From Bacteroidota bacterium (GTDB lineage: Bacteria > Bacteroidota > Bacteroidia > Bacteroidales > GCA-2748055): a DNA stretch of 22,352 bases. A model generated the notes under the pieces. It had not been told where the DNA came from. It made no database searches and saw nothing but the letters and a program-made list of their open reading frames with translations. Positions 15,311-22,310 of the stretch are shown piece by piece. The DNA is taken from assembly GCA_024244665.1 (NCBI GenBank), contig JAAEOI010000161.1, forward strand, positions 1-22,352, given 5' to 3'. Position 1 is the stretch's first letter, and each line of letters begins with the position of its first letter. Position numbers and translations under genes: made by a program.

Positions 15311-17450
15311 TCTTCGGTTTCTCTTTTGCCTCTGGCTTCTCCTTCGCCTCTGGCTTCTCCTTCGCCTTTGGCTTCTCTTTTGCGACTGGCTTCTCCTTCG
15401 CCTCTGGCTTCTCTTTTGCGACTGTCGTTTTGGATATGGCACTCCTCTTCTCAGTGGATTCAGGGAGTTCCTCTTCACTCTTCCAGGGCCGCTTCCCAAA
15501 GATTTTCTCCAGGTCATCACTGAAGATCACCTCTTTTTCAAGAAGGATTTCGGCCAGTTGCTCCAGCCCTTTCTTGTTCTTTTTAAGGATATCCTTGGCT
15601 CGTTTATACTGAATATCAATGAGGCTCTTCACCTCGTCATCGATGGTTTCAGCAGTCTTTTCGCTATAAGGTTTATTGAAGGAGTACTCCTGCGCTCCGG
15701 TGGAGTCATAAAAACTCCTGTTGCCTATCTTTTCACTCATACCGAAGTAGGAGATCATGGCGAAGGCCTGTTTGGTGACCTTTTCAAGGTCGTTGAGGGC
15801 GCCTGTGGAGATCCTGCCAAAGGTGAGATGTTCTGACGCCCGCCCGCCAAGGGTGGAGCACATCTCATCGAGCATCTGTTCGGTGGTGGTAATCTGCCGC
15901 TCTTCGGGCAGGTACCAGGCTGCACCCAGTGCCCTCCCCCGTGGAATGATGGTCACCTTGACCAGCGGATTGGCATATTCGAGGAGCCAACTTACGGTGG
16001 CATGCCCCGCTTCATGCCAGGCAATAGTCCTCTTCTCCTCCTTATTTATGATCTTATTCTTCTTCTCAAGCCCACCAATAATCCGGTCGATGGCATCCAG
16101 GAAATCCTGTCGTTCAACCGTCTTTTTATCATTCCTTGCGGCGATCAGGGCCGATTCATTACATACGTTGGCAATATCGGCTCCTGAGAATCCAGGTGTT
16201 TGCCTGGCCAGGAAATCCACATTCACCGTGTTATCAGTCTTTATGGGTTTCATATGGACATCGAAAATGGCCCTTCGTTCGTTCAGGTCGGGCAGTTCCA
16301 CATGGATCTGGCGGTCGAAGCGGCCTGCACGGAGCAGTGCTTTGTCAAGTACATCTGCCCGGTTTGTGGCTGCCAGAATAATCACACCGCTGTTGCTGCT
16401 GAAACCATCCATTTCGGTGAGCAACTGGTTCAGGGTGTTCTCTCTTTCATCGTTGGATCCCATATTCGGGTTCCTTCCCCTGGCACGGCCTACGGCATCG
16501 ATCTCATCGATGAATACGATGCAGGGTGACTTCTCCTTGGCCTGTTTAAAGAGGTCACGCACACGGGATGCTCCCACACCAACAAACATCTCCACGAAAT
16601 CGGATCCAGACATGGAGAAGAAGGGTACGTGAGCTTCACCTGCAACTGCTTTTGCAATCAGCGTTTTACCCGTTCCCGGAGGTCCTACCAGCAAAGCACC
16701 TTTGGGGATTTTCCCACCCAATTCAGTATATTTTTTCGGGTTTTTCAGGAAATCGACAATCTCGCGAATCTCCACCTTTGCTTCTTCCAGTCCGGCCACA
16801 TCACTGAAGTCCACCTTCACACTGGTTTCCTTGTCAAACACCTGTGCCTTGGATTTTCCCACACTGAATATGTTGCTTCCGCCGCCTCCACCTCCGCCTC
16901 CCATGCGCCGAAGCATGTAGATCCAGATTCCCAGGATCAGCAGGAAAGGGATGATCCAGAGCATGATCTCGCCCATGTAGTTCCTCCTTGTATCCGTGGT
17001 ATAGGAGGGTCTTTTCTCCTGGGAAAGGGTATTCATCACTTCATTCAGTTCGGTGACAAATACATCCTGACTGATAATTGAGTAGAAATACTGCGGGACA
17101 GCCTGGCCCAGTACAGTATTTGATTTTTGTGTCTTAATATCTTCATAGGCAGCATCGGTAAGCCGTTCGGCACGGATGTAAACCTCCACCTTCTCCTTGT
17201 TGACAATGACCAGTTTTTCAATATCTCCATTTTTCAGGATATGGAAAAAGCGGTTCGAATCAATCTCTTTCAGTCCCCCGCCTGAGCTCATGAACTGGAG
17301 CCCGATCATTACAAGAAGGATGATCCCGATAATCCAGTAGGAGTTGAATTTGGGTTTCATAGCACCTCCTGGCTTGTTCCCGGGGGCTCCCCCGGGACGG
17401 TTGCCCGGCATTATGGGGCGGTTGCCCGGATTTTTTTTCTTTTCAGCCAT
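15300..17450 (-). CDS. ftsH: ATP-dependent zinc metalloprotease FtsH
   Basis: The protein has 716 residues. It degrades misassembled or regulated membrane and cytosolic proteins as a hexamer in the inner membrane. A Gly/Pro/Asn-rich N-terminal stretch (8-34, PGNRPGG-like repeats) precedes the first membrane helix (38-54); a periplasmic part follows; the second helix is at 162-180, then a run of eight glycines (184-191). The AAA module has Walker A GPPGTGKT (256-263), Walker B IVFIDE (311-316) and an SRH with RAGRFDR (374-380). The protease zinc site is HEAGH (479-483), with D554 as likely third ligand. The C-terminus carries nearly six KEKPxA repeats (679-713), unlike most FtsH. It starts 13 bp after rsfS and overlaps the DUF2007 start. 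Confidence 0.98.
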   Translation of the reverse strand: MAEKKKNPGNRPIMPGNRPGGAPGNKPGGAMKPKFNSYWIIGIILLVMIGLQFMSSGGGLKEIDSNRFFHILKNGDIEKLVIVNKEKVEVYIRAERLTDAAYEDIKTQKSNTVLGQAVPQYFYSIISQDVFVTELNEVMNTLSQEKRPSYTTDTRRNYMGEIMLWIIPFLLILGIWIYMLRRMGGGGGGGGSNIFSVGKSKAQVFDKETSVKVDFSDVAGLEEAKVEIREIVDFLKNPKKYTELGGKIPKGALLVGPPGTGKTLIAKAVAGEAHVPFFSMSGSDFVEMFVGVGASRVRDLFKQAKEKSPCIVFIDEIDAVGRARGRNPNMGSNDERENTLNQLLTEMDGFSSNSGVIILAATNRADVLDKALLRAGRFDRQIHVELPDLNERRAIFDVHMKPIKTDNTVNVDFLARQTPGFSGADIANVCNESALIAARNDKKTVERQDFLDAIDRIIGGLEKKNKIINKEEKRTIAWHEAGHATVSWLLEYANPLVKVTIIPRGRALGAAWYLPEERQITTTEQMLDEMCSTLGGRASEHLTFGRISTGALNDLEKVTKQAFAMISYFGMSEKIGNRSFYDSTGAQEYSFNKPYSEKTAETIDDEVKSLIDIQYKRAKDILKKNKKGLEQLAEILLEKEVIFSDDLEKIFGKRPWKSEEELPESTEKRSAISKTTVAKEKPEAKEKPVAKEKPKAKEKPEAKEKPEAKEKPKNDG
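15312..15416 (-). repeat. About six 18-bp tandem repeats encoding the KEKPxA tail of FtsH
   Basis: Five full units and one partial unit of KEKP-(E/V/K)-A are encoded in near-identical 18-base copies, differing mostly at the fifth residue and third codon positions. The unit is a multiple of three, so copy changes keep the frame. The tail lies after the protease domain, on the cytoplasmic side. Confidence 0.9.
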
Positions 17451-17463
17451 ATGTTTATTTCTT

Positions 17464-17832
17464 TTATTCCTTCTCCATCACCACTTTCCCATCTGCCCAG
17501 AGTTCCTCAAGTTTATAAAAGGACCTGTAATCCTCAAGAAAAACGTGTACAAGAACATCAAAAAAGTCAAGCAGTACCCATTGATTGTTCTGAAGACCTT
17601 CCACGTGATGGGCCCGAATGCCTGCTTTCTCTTTCAACTCTTTTGCAATGGAATCGGCAATGGATCCAACCTGGGTTGTGGATTCACCGTGACAGATAAT
17701 GAACTTGTCACAGATGGAGTGTTCAACTTCTGAAAGATCGATGGTGACAATCTGGTGTCCCTTTTTTTCCCGGATCGCTTCCAGGATTAACCTGCTTTTC
17801 TTTTCCAAATTCAGAGGTTCTTTTTCACCCAT
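17464..17832 (-). CDS. rsfS: Ribosomal silencing factor RsfS
   Basis: The protein has 122 residues from the ATG at 17832. RsfS binds ribosomal protein L14 and blocks subunit joining when growth slows. The family core is clear: IREKKGHQIVTIDLSE, then DKFIICHGESTTQV, then HVEGLQNNQWVLLDFFDVLVHVF and YRSFYKLEELW, which is the usual end. An upstream in-frame TTG at 17850 was rejected because it lies inside the -7 promoter box (17855-17848). It is the first gene of the operon running through ftsH to psd and divergent from birA. Co-transcription with ftsH links translation silencing and membrane proteolysis in expression, at least by position. Confidence 0.96.
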   Translation of the reverse strand: MGEKEPLNLEKKSRLILEAIREKKGHQIVTIDLSEVEHSICDKFIICHGESTTQVGSIADSIAKELKEKAGIRAHHVEGLQNNQWVLLDFFDVLVHVFLEDYRSFYKLEELWADGKVVMEKE

Positions 17833-17847
17833 CGGCTCTTTTAATGA

Positions 17848-17855
17848 CAAAGGTA
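17848..17855 (-). promoter_or_regulatory. -7 box TACCTTTG of the rsfS-ftsH-DUF2007-cdsA-psd operon
   Basis: The minus strand reads TACCTTTG, a full match to the Bacteroidota -7 consensus TAnnTTTG. The transcript would begin about 10 nt before the rsfS ATG at 17832. It is the only good promoter match ahead of this operon. Confidence 0.65.
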
Positions 17856-17926
17856 GTTAATTTTAAGTGTTACATTTATGTAGATAACCTGTTAAAGGTT
17901 CGCATCATAATGACAAAAACTATACC

Positions 17927-18667
17927 ATGGCAGTGAAAAAAGTCAGTCTTGACCAGGTTGATTCAACAAATTGCTTTCTGTCAGACCTTCTGAAGGAGGA
18001 TCCGAACATCGGAAAGCTATCGGTAATCGCTGATTACCAGCAATCTGGCAAAGGTCAGGGCGATCATACTTGGCACAGTATGCCGGGTGAAAATCTACTG
18101 ATGAGCCTTCTCCTGTTTCCTGCATTTTTGTCAGCCTCCGAACAGTTTCACATCTCGAGAGTCGCTTCTCTTGCACTTATTGACACGCTGAAAGGACTTG
18201 GCCTGTCACCTCTTATCAAATGGCCGAATGATATCCTGCTTCATGAGAGGAAGGTGGCCGGAATCCTGATTGAGAACGGAATTTTGGGGAGGAATCTCTC
18301 CCATACCATCATCGGAACCGGGCTGAACCTGAACCAGACTGAATTTCCGGAATTCCCCATTGAAGCTACCTCTGTTGCCCTTGAGAACGGGATTTTCTCC
18401 AACAGGAATGAGGTGACGGCCCTGCTGCTCGAGCGACTCGAGTCGCGCTACCGGCAACTTGAAGAAGGTGATGCTTCAAGCCTGGAGGCTGAATACCTTG
18501 AACACCTCTTTCTTCTGGACAGGCCCGGAGAATTCTCCTCAGGGAGTGAACGCTTTACCGGGATCATCAGGGGCCTGAGTGAACCTGGCGAACTGCTTGT
18601 TGAGCGGGATGGAACAAGCCGCACTTTCGGATTCCAGGAGATTCAGTACCTGCCGCGTGCATATTGA
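17927..18667 (+). CDS. birA: Biotin--[acetyl-CoA-carboxylase] ligase (short, non-repressor type)
   Basis: The protein has 246 residues. It activates biotin to biotinyl-AMP and transfers it to biotin carboxyl carrier proteins. VDSTN (11-15), the biotinyl-AMP loop GKGQGDHTWHS (41-51, a variant of GRGRxGRxW), GENLLMSLLL, KWPNDILL (98-105) and KVAGILIEN (109-117) are all present, and GTGLNLNQ follows. There is no N-terminal helix-turn-helix, so it should not act as a biotin-operon repressor. A weak -7 candidate, TACATTTA (17871-17878), is the best upstream match. It diverges from rsfS and converges with the SRPBCC gene, whose stop is only 2 bp away. Confidence 0.95.
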   Translation: MAVKKVSLDQVDSTNCFLSDLLKEDPNIGKLSVIADYQQSGKGQGDHTWHSMPGENLLMSLLLFPAFLSASEQFHISRVASLALIDTLKGLGLSPLIKWPNDILLHERKVAGILIENGILGRNLSHTIIGTGLNLNQTEFPEFPIEATSVALENGIFSNRNEVTALLLERLESRYRQLEEGDASSLEAEYLEHLFLLDRPGEFSSGSERFTGIIRGLSEPGELLVERDGTSRTFGFQEIQYLPRAY

Positions 18668-18669
18668 AA

Positions 18670-19074
18670 CTAGAAATTAAAGCCCTCTATCTTGTTGATG
18701 ATGCCGTCGGCCAGCTTCTTAAGCGGGAGCTTGAGCATGGGGAGCAACATTTTGTTCACGAGGGGTTCGATAGTTACTTTTACACGGGTATCATTGTCGG
18801 TCACCTTTTTGAGCTGGATCCAGATATTGAACTGGTAGCTGGAGAACTCGGGGTCGGAGACCATTTTGACCAGTTTGTGAGGCTCTTTTTCAATGATCAT
18901 CAGTCCGGTCCGGCCCAGCGGGTCCACATTGAAACTGCACTTCTCCTCCGAAGCTTCCCATCCTGATACTTTGTCGGCCGGGAGAAGCTCTTTGAAATTG
19001 TGAAAATTGGTGACGAAATCATAGATCTTCACATCACTGCTTTCGGACTTCCCTATTTTGCTCTCTATCTTCAT
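18670..19074 (-). CDS. SRPBCC (START-like) superfamily protein
   Basis: The protein has 134 residues from the ATG at 19074. It matches the small SRPBCC proteins that follow pyrE in Bacteroidota: N-terminal strand MKIESKIGK, helix SDVKIYDFVTNFHNFKELLP, then a beta-rich middle (DPLGRTGLMIIEKEPHKLV, FNIWIQLKKV) and a long C-terminal helix (MLLPMLKLPLKKLADGIINKIEGFNF). This helix-grip fold binds hydrophobic ligands; the ligand is unknown. AAGGAG stands 7 nt before 19074, the best-placed ribosome site nearby. An ATG at 19080 would overlap the pyrE stop as ATGA and is the alternative. Longer GTG or ATG starts inside pyrE look spurious. Confidence 0.85.
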   Translation of the reverse strand: MKIESKIGKSESSDVKIYDFVTNFHNFKELLPADKVSGWEASEEKCSFNVDPLGRTGLMIIEKEPHKLVKMVSDPEFSSYQFNIWIQLKKVTDNDTRVKVTIEPLVNKMLLPMLKLPLKKLADGIINKIEGFNF

Positions 19075-19076
19075 GT

Positions 19077-19712
19077 TCATGCTCCTTTCCATGCCGAAGG
19101 TTCTTCCCGCCACTTCGATAACAGTTCTACCTGGCTCTCCCCGATGTATCCTGTTTCCAGGGCCATATCGATGAGTGTATTGTAATTACTCAGGGTAAAG
19201 AGTTTTACCCCTGCATTTTTGAATGCCTCTTCAGCTACCGGGAAACCGTAGGTGAAGATGGCCACCATTCCCTTGACCACTCCGCCAGCCTCCCGGATTG
19301 CTTCCACAGCTTTCAGGGAGCTTCCGCCGGTGCTTACCAGGTCCTCCACAACCACTACCTTTTGCCCTGGCTCCATCCTGCCCTCAAGAAGATTCTGTCT
19401 GCCGTGCCCCTTGGCCGAAGCACGCACATAGATCATGGGAAGTTCCATCAGATCGGCCACCAGTGCACCCTGGGCAATAGCCCCCGTGGCCACACCTGCG
19501 ATGAGGTCCGGTTTCCCAAACTGTTCCAGGATGGTCTGCTTAAACGCCTCCTTGATATAGTCCCTTACCACGGGGTAGGAGAGGGTGACGCGGTTGTCAC
19601 AATAGATGGGTGACTGCCAGCCTGAGGCCCAGTTGAAGGGATCCGTTGGCTGGAGGATGATTGCCTTACTTTCCAACAGGTGGCCGGCTGTTTTTCTCTT
19701 TATTTCTGACAT
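19077..19712 (-). CDS. pyrE: Orotate phosphoribosyltransferase
   Basis: The protein has 211 residues. It converts orotate and PRPP to orotidine monophosphate in pyrimidine synthesis. The family N-terminus (AIILQPTDPFNWASGWQSPIYCDNR), the loop GVATGAIAQGALVA, the mobile-loop segment ASAKGHGRQNLLEG and the PRPP motif VVVVEDLVSTGGSS are all intact. The ATG at 19712 (MSEIKRKTAG) fits the family; a TTG nine codons upstream would place coding sequence over the -7 promoter box. It is co-transcribed with the SRPBCC gene, which begins at or within a few bases of its stop. Confidence 0.97.
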   Translation of the reverse strand: MSEIKRKTAGHLLESKAIILQPTDPFNWASGWQSPIYCDNRVTLSYPVVRDYIKEAFKQTILEQFGKPDLIAGVATGAIAQGALVADLMELPMIYVRASAKGHGRQNLLEGRMEPGQKVVVVEDLVSTGGSSLKAVEAIREAGGVVKGMVAIFTYGFPVAEEAFKNAGVKLFTLSNYNTLIDMALETGYIGESQVELLSKWREEPSAWKGA

Positions 19713-19716
19713 CCGA

Positions 19717-19724
19717 CAAATGTA
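19717..19724 (-). promoter_or_regulatory. -7 box TACATTTG of pyrE
   Basis: The minus strand reads TACATTTG, a full match to TAnnTTTG, and ends only 4 bases before the pyrE ATG at 19712. If used, the mRNA would be leaderless or nearly so. No good -33 element at the usual distance was seen. Confidence 0.55.
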
Positions 19725-19803
19725 TGAAGTTTTTTGCAAGCCTTCAGGCTATATTTTCCGACATACCCGGGAGCACATATTTATTTTCCTAACTTGCAGA
19801 TAG

Positions 19804-20730
19804 TTGAAAGAAGTCAAAAATATATTGCTGTTAGCGGTTCTGACCTGGAGTCTCCAATCCTGTGGTAAATGGGAACTGATTGGTCTCCTGGGACCGGAAA
19901 CCCGAATTGAAGCGGATTCGATGGTATTTGCAGTAATTGGTGATTTCGGGCTGGCAGGAGAGAATGAAAGGAGAGTTGCCAACCTGGTAAGAAGCTGGAA
20001 CCCCGATTTCATTATTACTACCGGCGATAATAATTATCAATTGGGAGAATTAAGTACCATAAAGGAAAACATCAGTGATTACTATGGGGATTTCATCTAT
20101 AATTTCGTTGCCCCGGAAGAATACTGGTGCAATGGCAATGCGTTTGAAGAAGGGATCAACCGTTTCTTTCCATCGCCCGGAAATCATGATGCAGCCAATA
20201 AAGAGGGCCTGCAGCCTTACCTGACTTTTTTCACCTTACCTCTAAATGAATTGTACTATAGTTTTATATGGGGCCCTGTGACTTTTTATTCCTTAAACTC
20301 AGTTGCTGATAGTGTGGAGGATCAGAAAATCTGGCTGGCAGAACAACTTGATCTGTCAGTTTCCCCTTTTAATATTGTTTACTTCCATCATCCTCCCTAT
20401 TCTTCAGGACCTCACGGAAACACCGAAAAAATGCAATGGGATTTTCATGGTGACCAGGTCGATATTGTGCTAAGCGGGCATGATCACATTTACTCCAGAA
20501 TATCAAAAAGCGGAGAAGAGGGCCTTCACTATATCGTGAATGGAGTAGGTGGGGAATCGTTGTACAGTTGTAATGATAAGCCCCTGTCTGCTGAGGAATT
20601 TGATGTGTTTTGTTATGATGACGATTACGGTGCAATAAGGGCTGTGTCAACAAAGAATAAACTGGTATTGGAATTCTATGCTGTAAACAGTCCGGAGTAT
20701 CCGGTTGACAGAATTATCATAGAGAAATAG
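19804..20730 (+). CDS. Metallophosphoesterase lipoprotein (purple acid phosphatase-like)
   Basis: The protein has 308 residues from a TTG start. That start is favoured because it yields a lipoprotein signal (KEVK, hydrophobic 7-15, lipobox LQSC with Cys20); the first in-frame ATG (residue 40) would remove it and begin right at the first strand of the fold. The metal-site motifs are complete: GDFG (46-49), TGDNN (73-77), GNHD (126-129), FHHPPY (194-199) and GHDH (225-228). This order fits calcineurin-like phosphoesterases, nearest in form to purple or tartrate-resistant acid phosphatases. It probably acts on phosphoesters in the periplasm or at the cell surface; the substrate is unknown. The DNA looks richer in A/T than the pyrE and NUDIX genes around it. 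It diverges from pyrE across about 90 bp, with a weak -7 candidate, TATATTTT, at 19750-19757. Confidence 0.85.
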   Translation: MKEVKNILLLAVLTWSLQSCGKWELIGLLGPETRIEADSMVFAVIGDFGLAGENERRVANLVRSWNPDFIITTGDNNYQLGELSTIKENISDYYGDFIYNFVAPEEYWCNGNAFEEGINRFFPSPGNHDAANKEGLQPYLTFFTLPLNELYYSFIWGPVTFYSLNSVADSVEDQKIWLAEQLDLSVSPFNIVYFHHPPYSSGPHGNTEKMQWDFHGDQVDIVLSGHDHIYSRISKSGEEGLHYIVNGVGGESLYSCNDKPLSAEEFDVFCYDDDYGAIRAVSTKNKLVLEFYAVNSPEYPVDRIIIEK

Positions 20731-20804
20731 AGGGGTATCTGATCAAGGCCAAACGCGGGATAAGAGTATGTTAGTCTTACTTATAATAACTAAAATCTAA
20801 TACT

Positions 20805-21071
20805 ATGGACGAACAAGCAAGATTCCAAGAAGCAAAGAAACGTGTGGAGGAGATAAAGGGTTTTTACTCCCACCTCGTCACCTATTTTTTAGTCAACGCA
20901 GCTCTTGTTGTCATTAACCTACTCACATCTCCTGAGTACTTATGGTTCATATGGCCTATCATCGGATGGGGTGTTGGTCTCATCTTTCATGCCTTTTCCG
21001 TATTTAGTAACTTATGGGGAAAGTCATGGGAAGAACGTAAGATCAAGGAGATTATGGAAAAGGATAAGTGA
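20805..21071 (+). CDS. 2TM domain-containing small membrane protein
   Basis: The protein has 88 residues. A charged N-terminal helix (MDEQARFQEAKKRVEEIKGF) leads to membrane helix 1 (about 22-41), a short turn, helix 2 (about 45-66) and a basic/acidic tail (WGKSWEERKIKEIMEKDK). This matches the 2TM domain seen in Bacteroidota, including the FYSHLVTYFLVN and WFIWPIIGWG patterns. In some proteins the domain is fused to LytTR or histidine-kinase parts, but here it stands alone. No enzyme motif is present. It follows the phosphoesterase gene by 74 bp on the same strand. Confidence 0.88.
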   Translation: MDEQARFQEAKKRVEEIKGFYSHLVTYFLVNAALVVINLLTSPEYLWFIWPIIGWGVGLIFHAFSVFSNLWGKSWEERKIKEIMEKDK

Positions 21072-21156
21072 ATTGGAGCTGATTGAATTGATTAGATTTT
21101 AAGCCCAGGATTCACTAAAGCCGACCGTGCGGCATAGTTCCACCGTTTTGCGATTT

Positions 21157-21183
21157 CAGGAAGTCACACCCTGTGACCTCCTG
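21157..21183. terminator. Inverted repeat between convergent genes, possible terminator
   Basis: CAGGAAGTCACA (21157-21168) pairs with TGTGACCTCCTG (21172-21183), 12 positions with one mismatch, around a CCC loop. It lies between the convergent 2TM (plus) and diheme cytochrome (minus) genes, where a two-way terminator would be useful, but neither side has a T-run. It could instead be a protein-binding or mRNA-end stability hairpin. Confidence 0.4.
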
Positions 21184-21238
21184 GTTTCGAGAAATTGGAT
21201 ACCCATAAACACCAAAATCACCAGAAGTGGTATCTGAT

Positions 21239-21493
21239 CTACCATTTCTTTCTATGACACTCGTAACACGACACCTGCGTGGTTCCTCCTTCAAGGTCGT
21301 CTCCGTGACATGCCACGCAATTTGTCAGCGGTTGCTGCAGCCCGCTTTTGTGCATGGCCCCATCCTGGCTCACGTTGTGGTCCGAAGGAGGATCATACCT
21401 GGACTCGTTTTCTTCGCCTTCGCAACTTAAAATGAGAAAGGGGACAACAATAATTAGAGCAAGAAGCCATGTTCGACCGTTGATCAGTTTCAT
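21239..21493 (-). CDS. Very small diheme c-type cytochrome lipoprotein
   Basis: The protein has 84 residues. A lipoprotein signal (KLINGR, hydrophobic 9-22, lipobox ILSC with Cys24) leaves a mature chain of only 61 residues with two heme-attachment motifs, CVACH (59-63) and CYECH (76-80), only 12 residues apart. The CHGDDLEGG after the first motif is typical of class I and multiheme-like cytochrome c. H39 and H48 could serve as second axial ligands, and no Met is in an obvious ligand position. It may be an electron shuttle or a subunit of a larger envelope redox complex. It is convergent with the 2TM gene and divergent from the NUDIX gene; the partner reductase is not in this window. Confidence 0.85.
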   Translation of the reverse strand: MKLINGRTWLLALIIVVPFLILSCEGEENESRYDPPSDHNVSQDGAMHKSGLQQPLTNCVACHGDDLEGGTTQVSCYECHRKKW

Positions 21494-21549
21494 TTTTAAA
21501 TACGTTTAAATTGCACAACTTTGCCTGAAAGCACAACTACCAATATTCG

Positions 21550-22170
21550 ATGCAAATGTATAAGATTTTTTATAACAACCGGGTGGTCTATCTGAAAGAG
21601 GAGGCTCCGGAGGGCAATGCCGGGCCCGGAACTCTAGTTATCGGGTACGAGGACAAGGCTGAGCTGCAGGTTCTGCTGGATGACTTCAGTGAGAATGAGC
21701 AGGTCCAGGAATTGCATCTCTTTCACCCTGATATAGAGGAGCTTAGACGGGCTTTCGCTACCTGTTTCAAGTGCATTAATGCAGGGGGAGGGCTCGTACT
21801 GAACGAGAAGGGAGAGTTCCTGGCCATTGAGCGGAATGGTGTATGGGACCTGCCCAAAGGGAAGATGGAGAAGAGGGAGGATTTCGAGACTACGGCCCTC
21901 CGGGAGGTGGAGGAGGAGACCGGCCTCACCGGTCTGGAGACAGTTGGTTTGCTACTCTCCACTTTTCATACCTACCCGCTGGGGGACCGGATGGTACTTA
22001 AAGAGACCCAATGGTTCGAGATGCACTGGAACGGCAGAGGAGATCCGGTGCTGCAAGCCGAGGAGGGCATCACCGACTGCCGGTGGGTAAAACCGGGCCA
22101 GGCTGGTTTTATTGAGAAAAATTCATACGCCAGTATCCTGGATGTTCTTAAGTTAAGGAAGCTATTGTAA
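21550..22170 (+). CDS. NUDIX hydrolase
   Basis: The protein has 206 residues from the ATG at 21550; a second ATG at 21556 (MYKIFYNN) is equally good and more like family starts. The Nudix box is complete at 104-126: G-x5-E-x7-REVEEETGL. The N-terminal 75 residues (MYKIFYNNRVVYL..., LHLFHPDIEEL...F) form an extra domain typical of the Bacteroidota NUDIX proteins found near pyrE. The enzyme should cleave a nucleoside diphosphate linked to another group; the substrate is not predictable. It is divergent from the cytochrome gene across 56 bp. In that gap TTTAAA occurs twice (21495-21500 and 21505-21510), a possible operator-like arrangement that I could not support further. Confidence 0.93.
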   Translation: MQMYKIFYNNRVVYLKEEAPEGNAGPGTLVIGYEDKAELQVLLDDFSENEQVQELHLFHPDIEELRRAFATCFKCINAGGGLVLNEKGEFLAIERNGVWDLPKGKMEKREDFETTALREVEEETGLTGLETVGLLLSTFHTYPLGDRMVLKETQWFEMHWNGRGDPVLQAEEGITDCRWVKPGQAGFIEKNSYASILDVLKLRKLL

Positions 22171-22188
22171 ACCCCATAGCCTGACAGT

Positions 22189-22208
22189 AAGGAGGGCTTT
22201 CCTTTTTT
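22189..22208 (+). terminator. Weak intrinsic terminator after the NUDIX gene
   Basis: AAGGA (22189-22193) pairs with TCCTT (22200-22204) around a 6-nt loop and is followed by TTTT. The stem is only 5 bp, but the place, 18 bp after the stop, is right. Confidence 0.4.
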
Positions 22209-22265
22209 ACTAACCGCATAATAATTGAACCCAACCGCTAAATAATCTTTTAGCCCTTGGGATCA

Positions 22266-22295
22266 TTTGTTTATGGATATTTGTTTTTACATTTA
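22266..22295 (+). promoter_or_regulatory. Candidate promoter of the last (partial) gene
   Basis: TTTG at 22266-22269 and TACATTTA at 22288-22295 (one mismatch to TAnnTTTG) are 18 bp apart, near the usual Bacteroidota spacing. The transcript would start about 10 nt before the ATG at 22311. Confidence 0.45.
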
Positions 22296-22310
22296 AATAT
22301 TCCTCAACAA

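Noticed and set aside
15104..15520. Long minus-strand frame giving a 138-residue protein with an Arg/Ser/Gln-rich N-terminal half
   Set aside because: The N-terminal half is the ftsH KEKPxA repeat read in another frame; only the last 68 residues look like a real protein family.
15757..16632. 291-residue plus-strand open frame opposite ftsH
   Set aside because: It lies wholly antisense to the conserved AAA/protease core of FtsH and has no recognisable domain; the open frame is a by-product of codon bias.
17833..17850. Longer RsfS from a TTG start at 17850
   Set aside because: The TTG lies inside the perfect -7 promoter box TACCTTTG, so it would not be in the mRNA.
19075..19113. Longer SRPBCC protein starting at a GTG inside pyrE
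   Set aside because: The extra residues are pyrE's end read in another frame; family proteins start near MKIES, and AAGGAG is spaced for the ATG at 19074.
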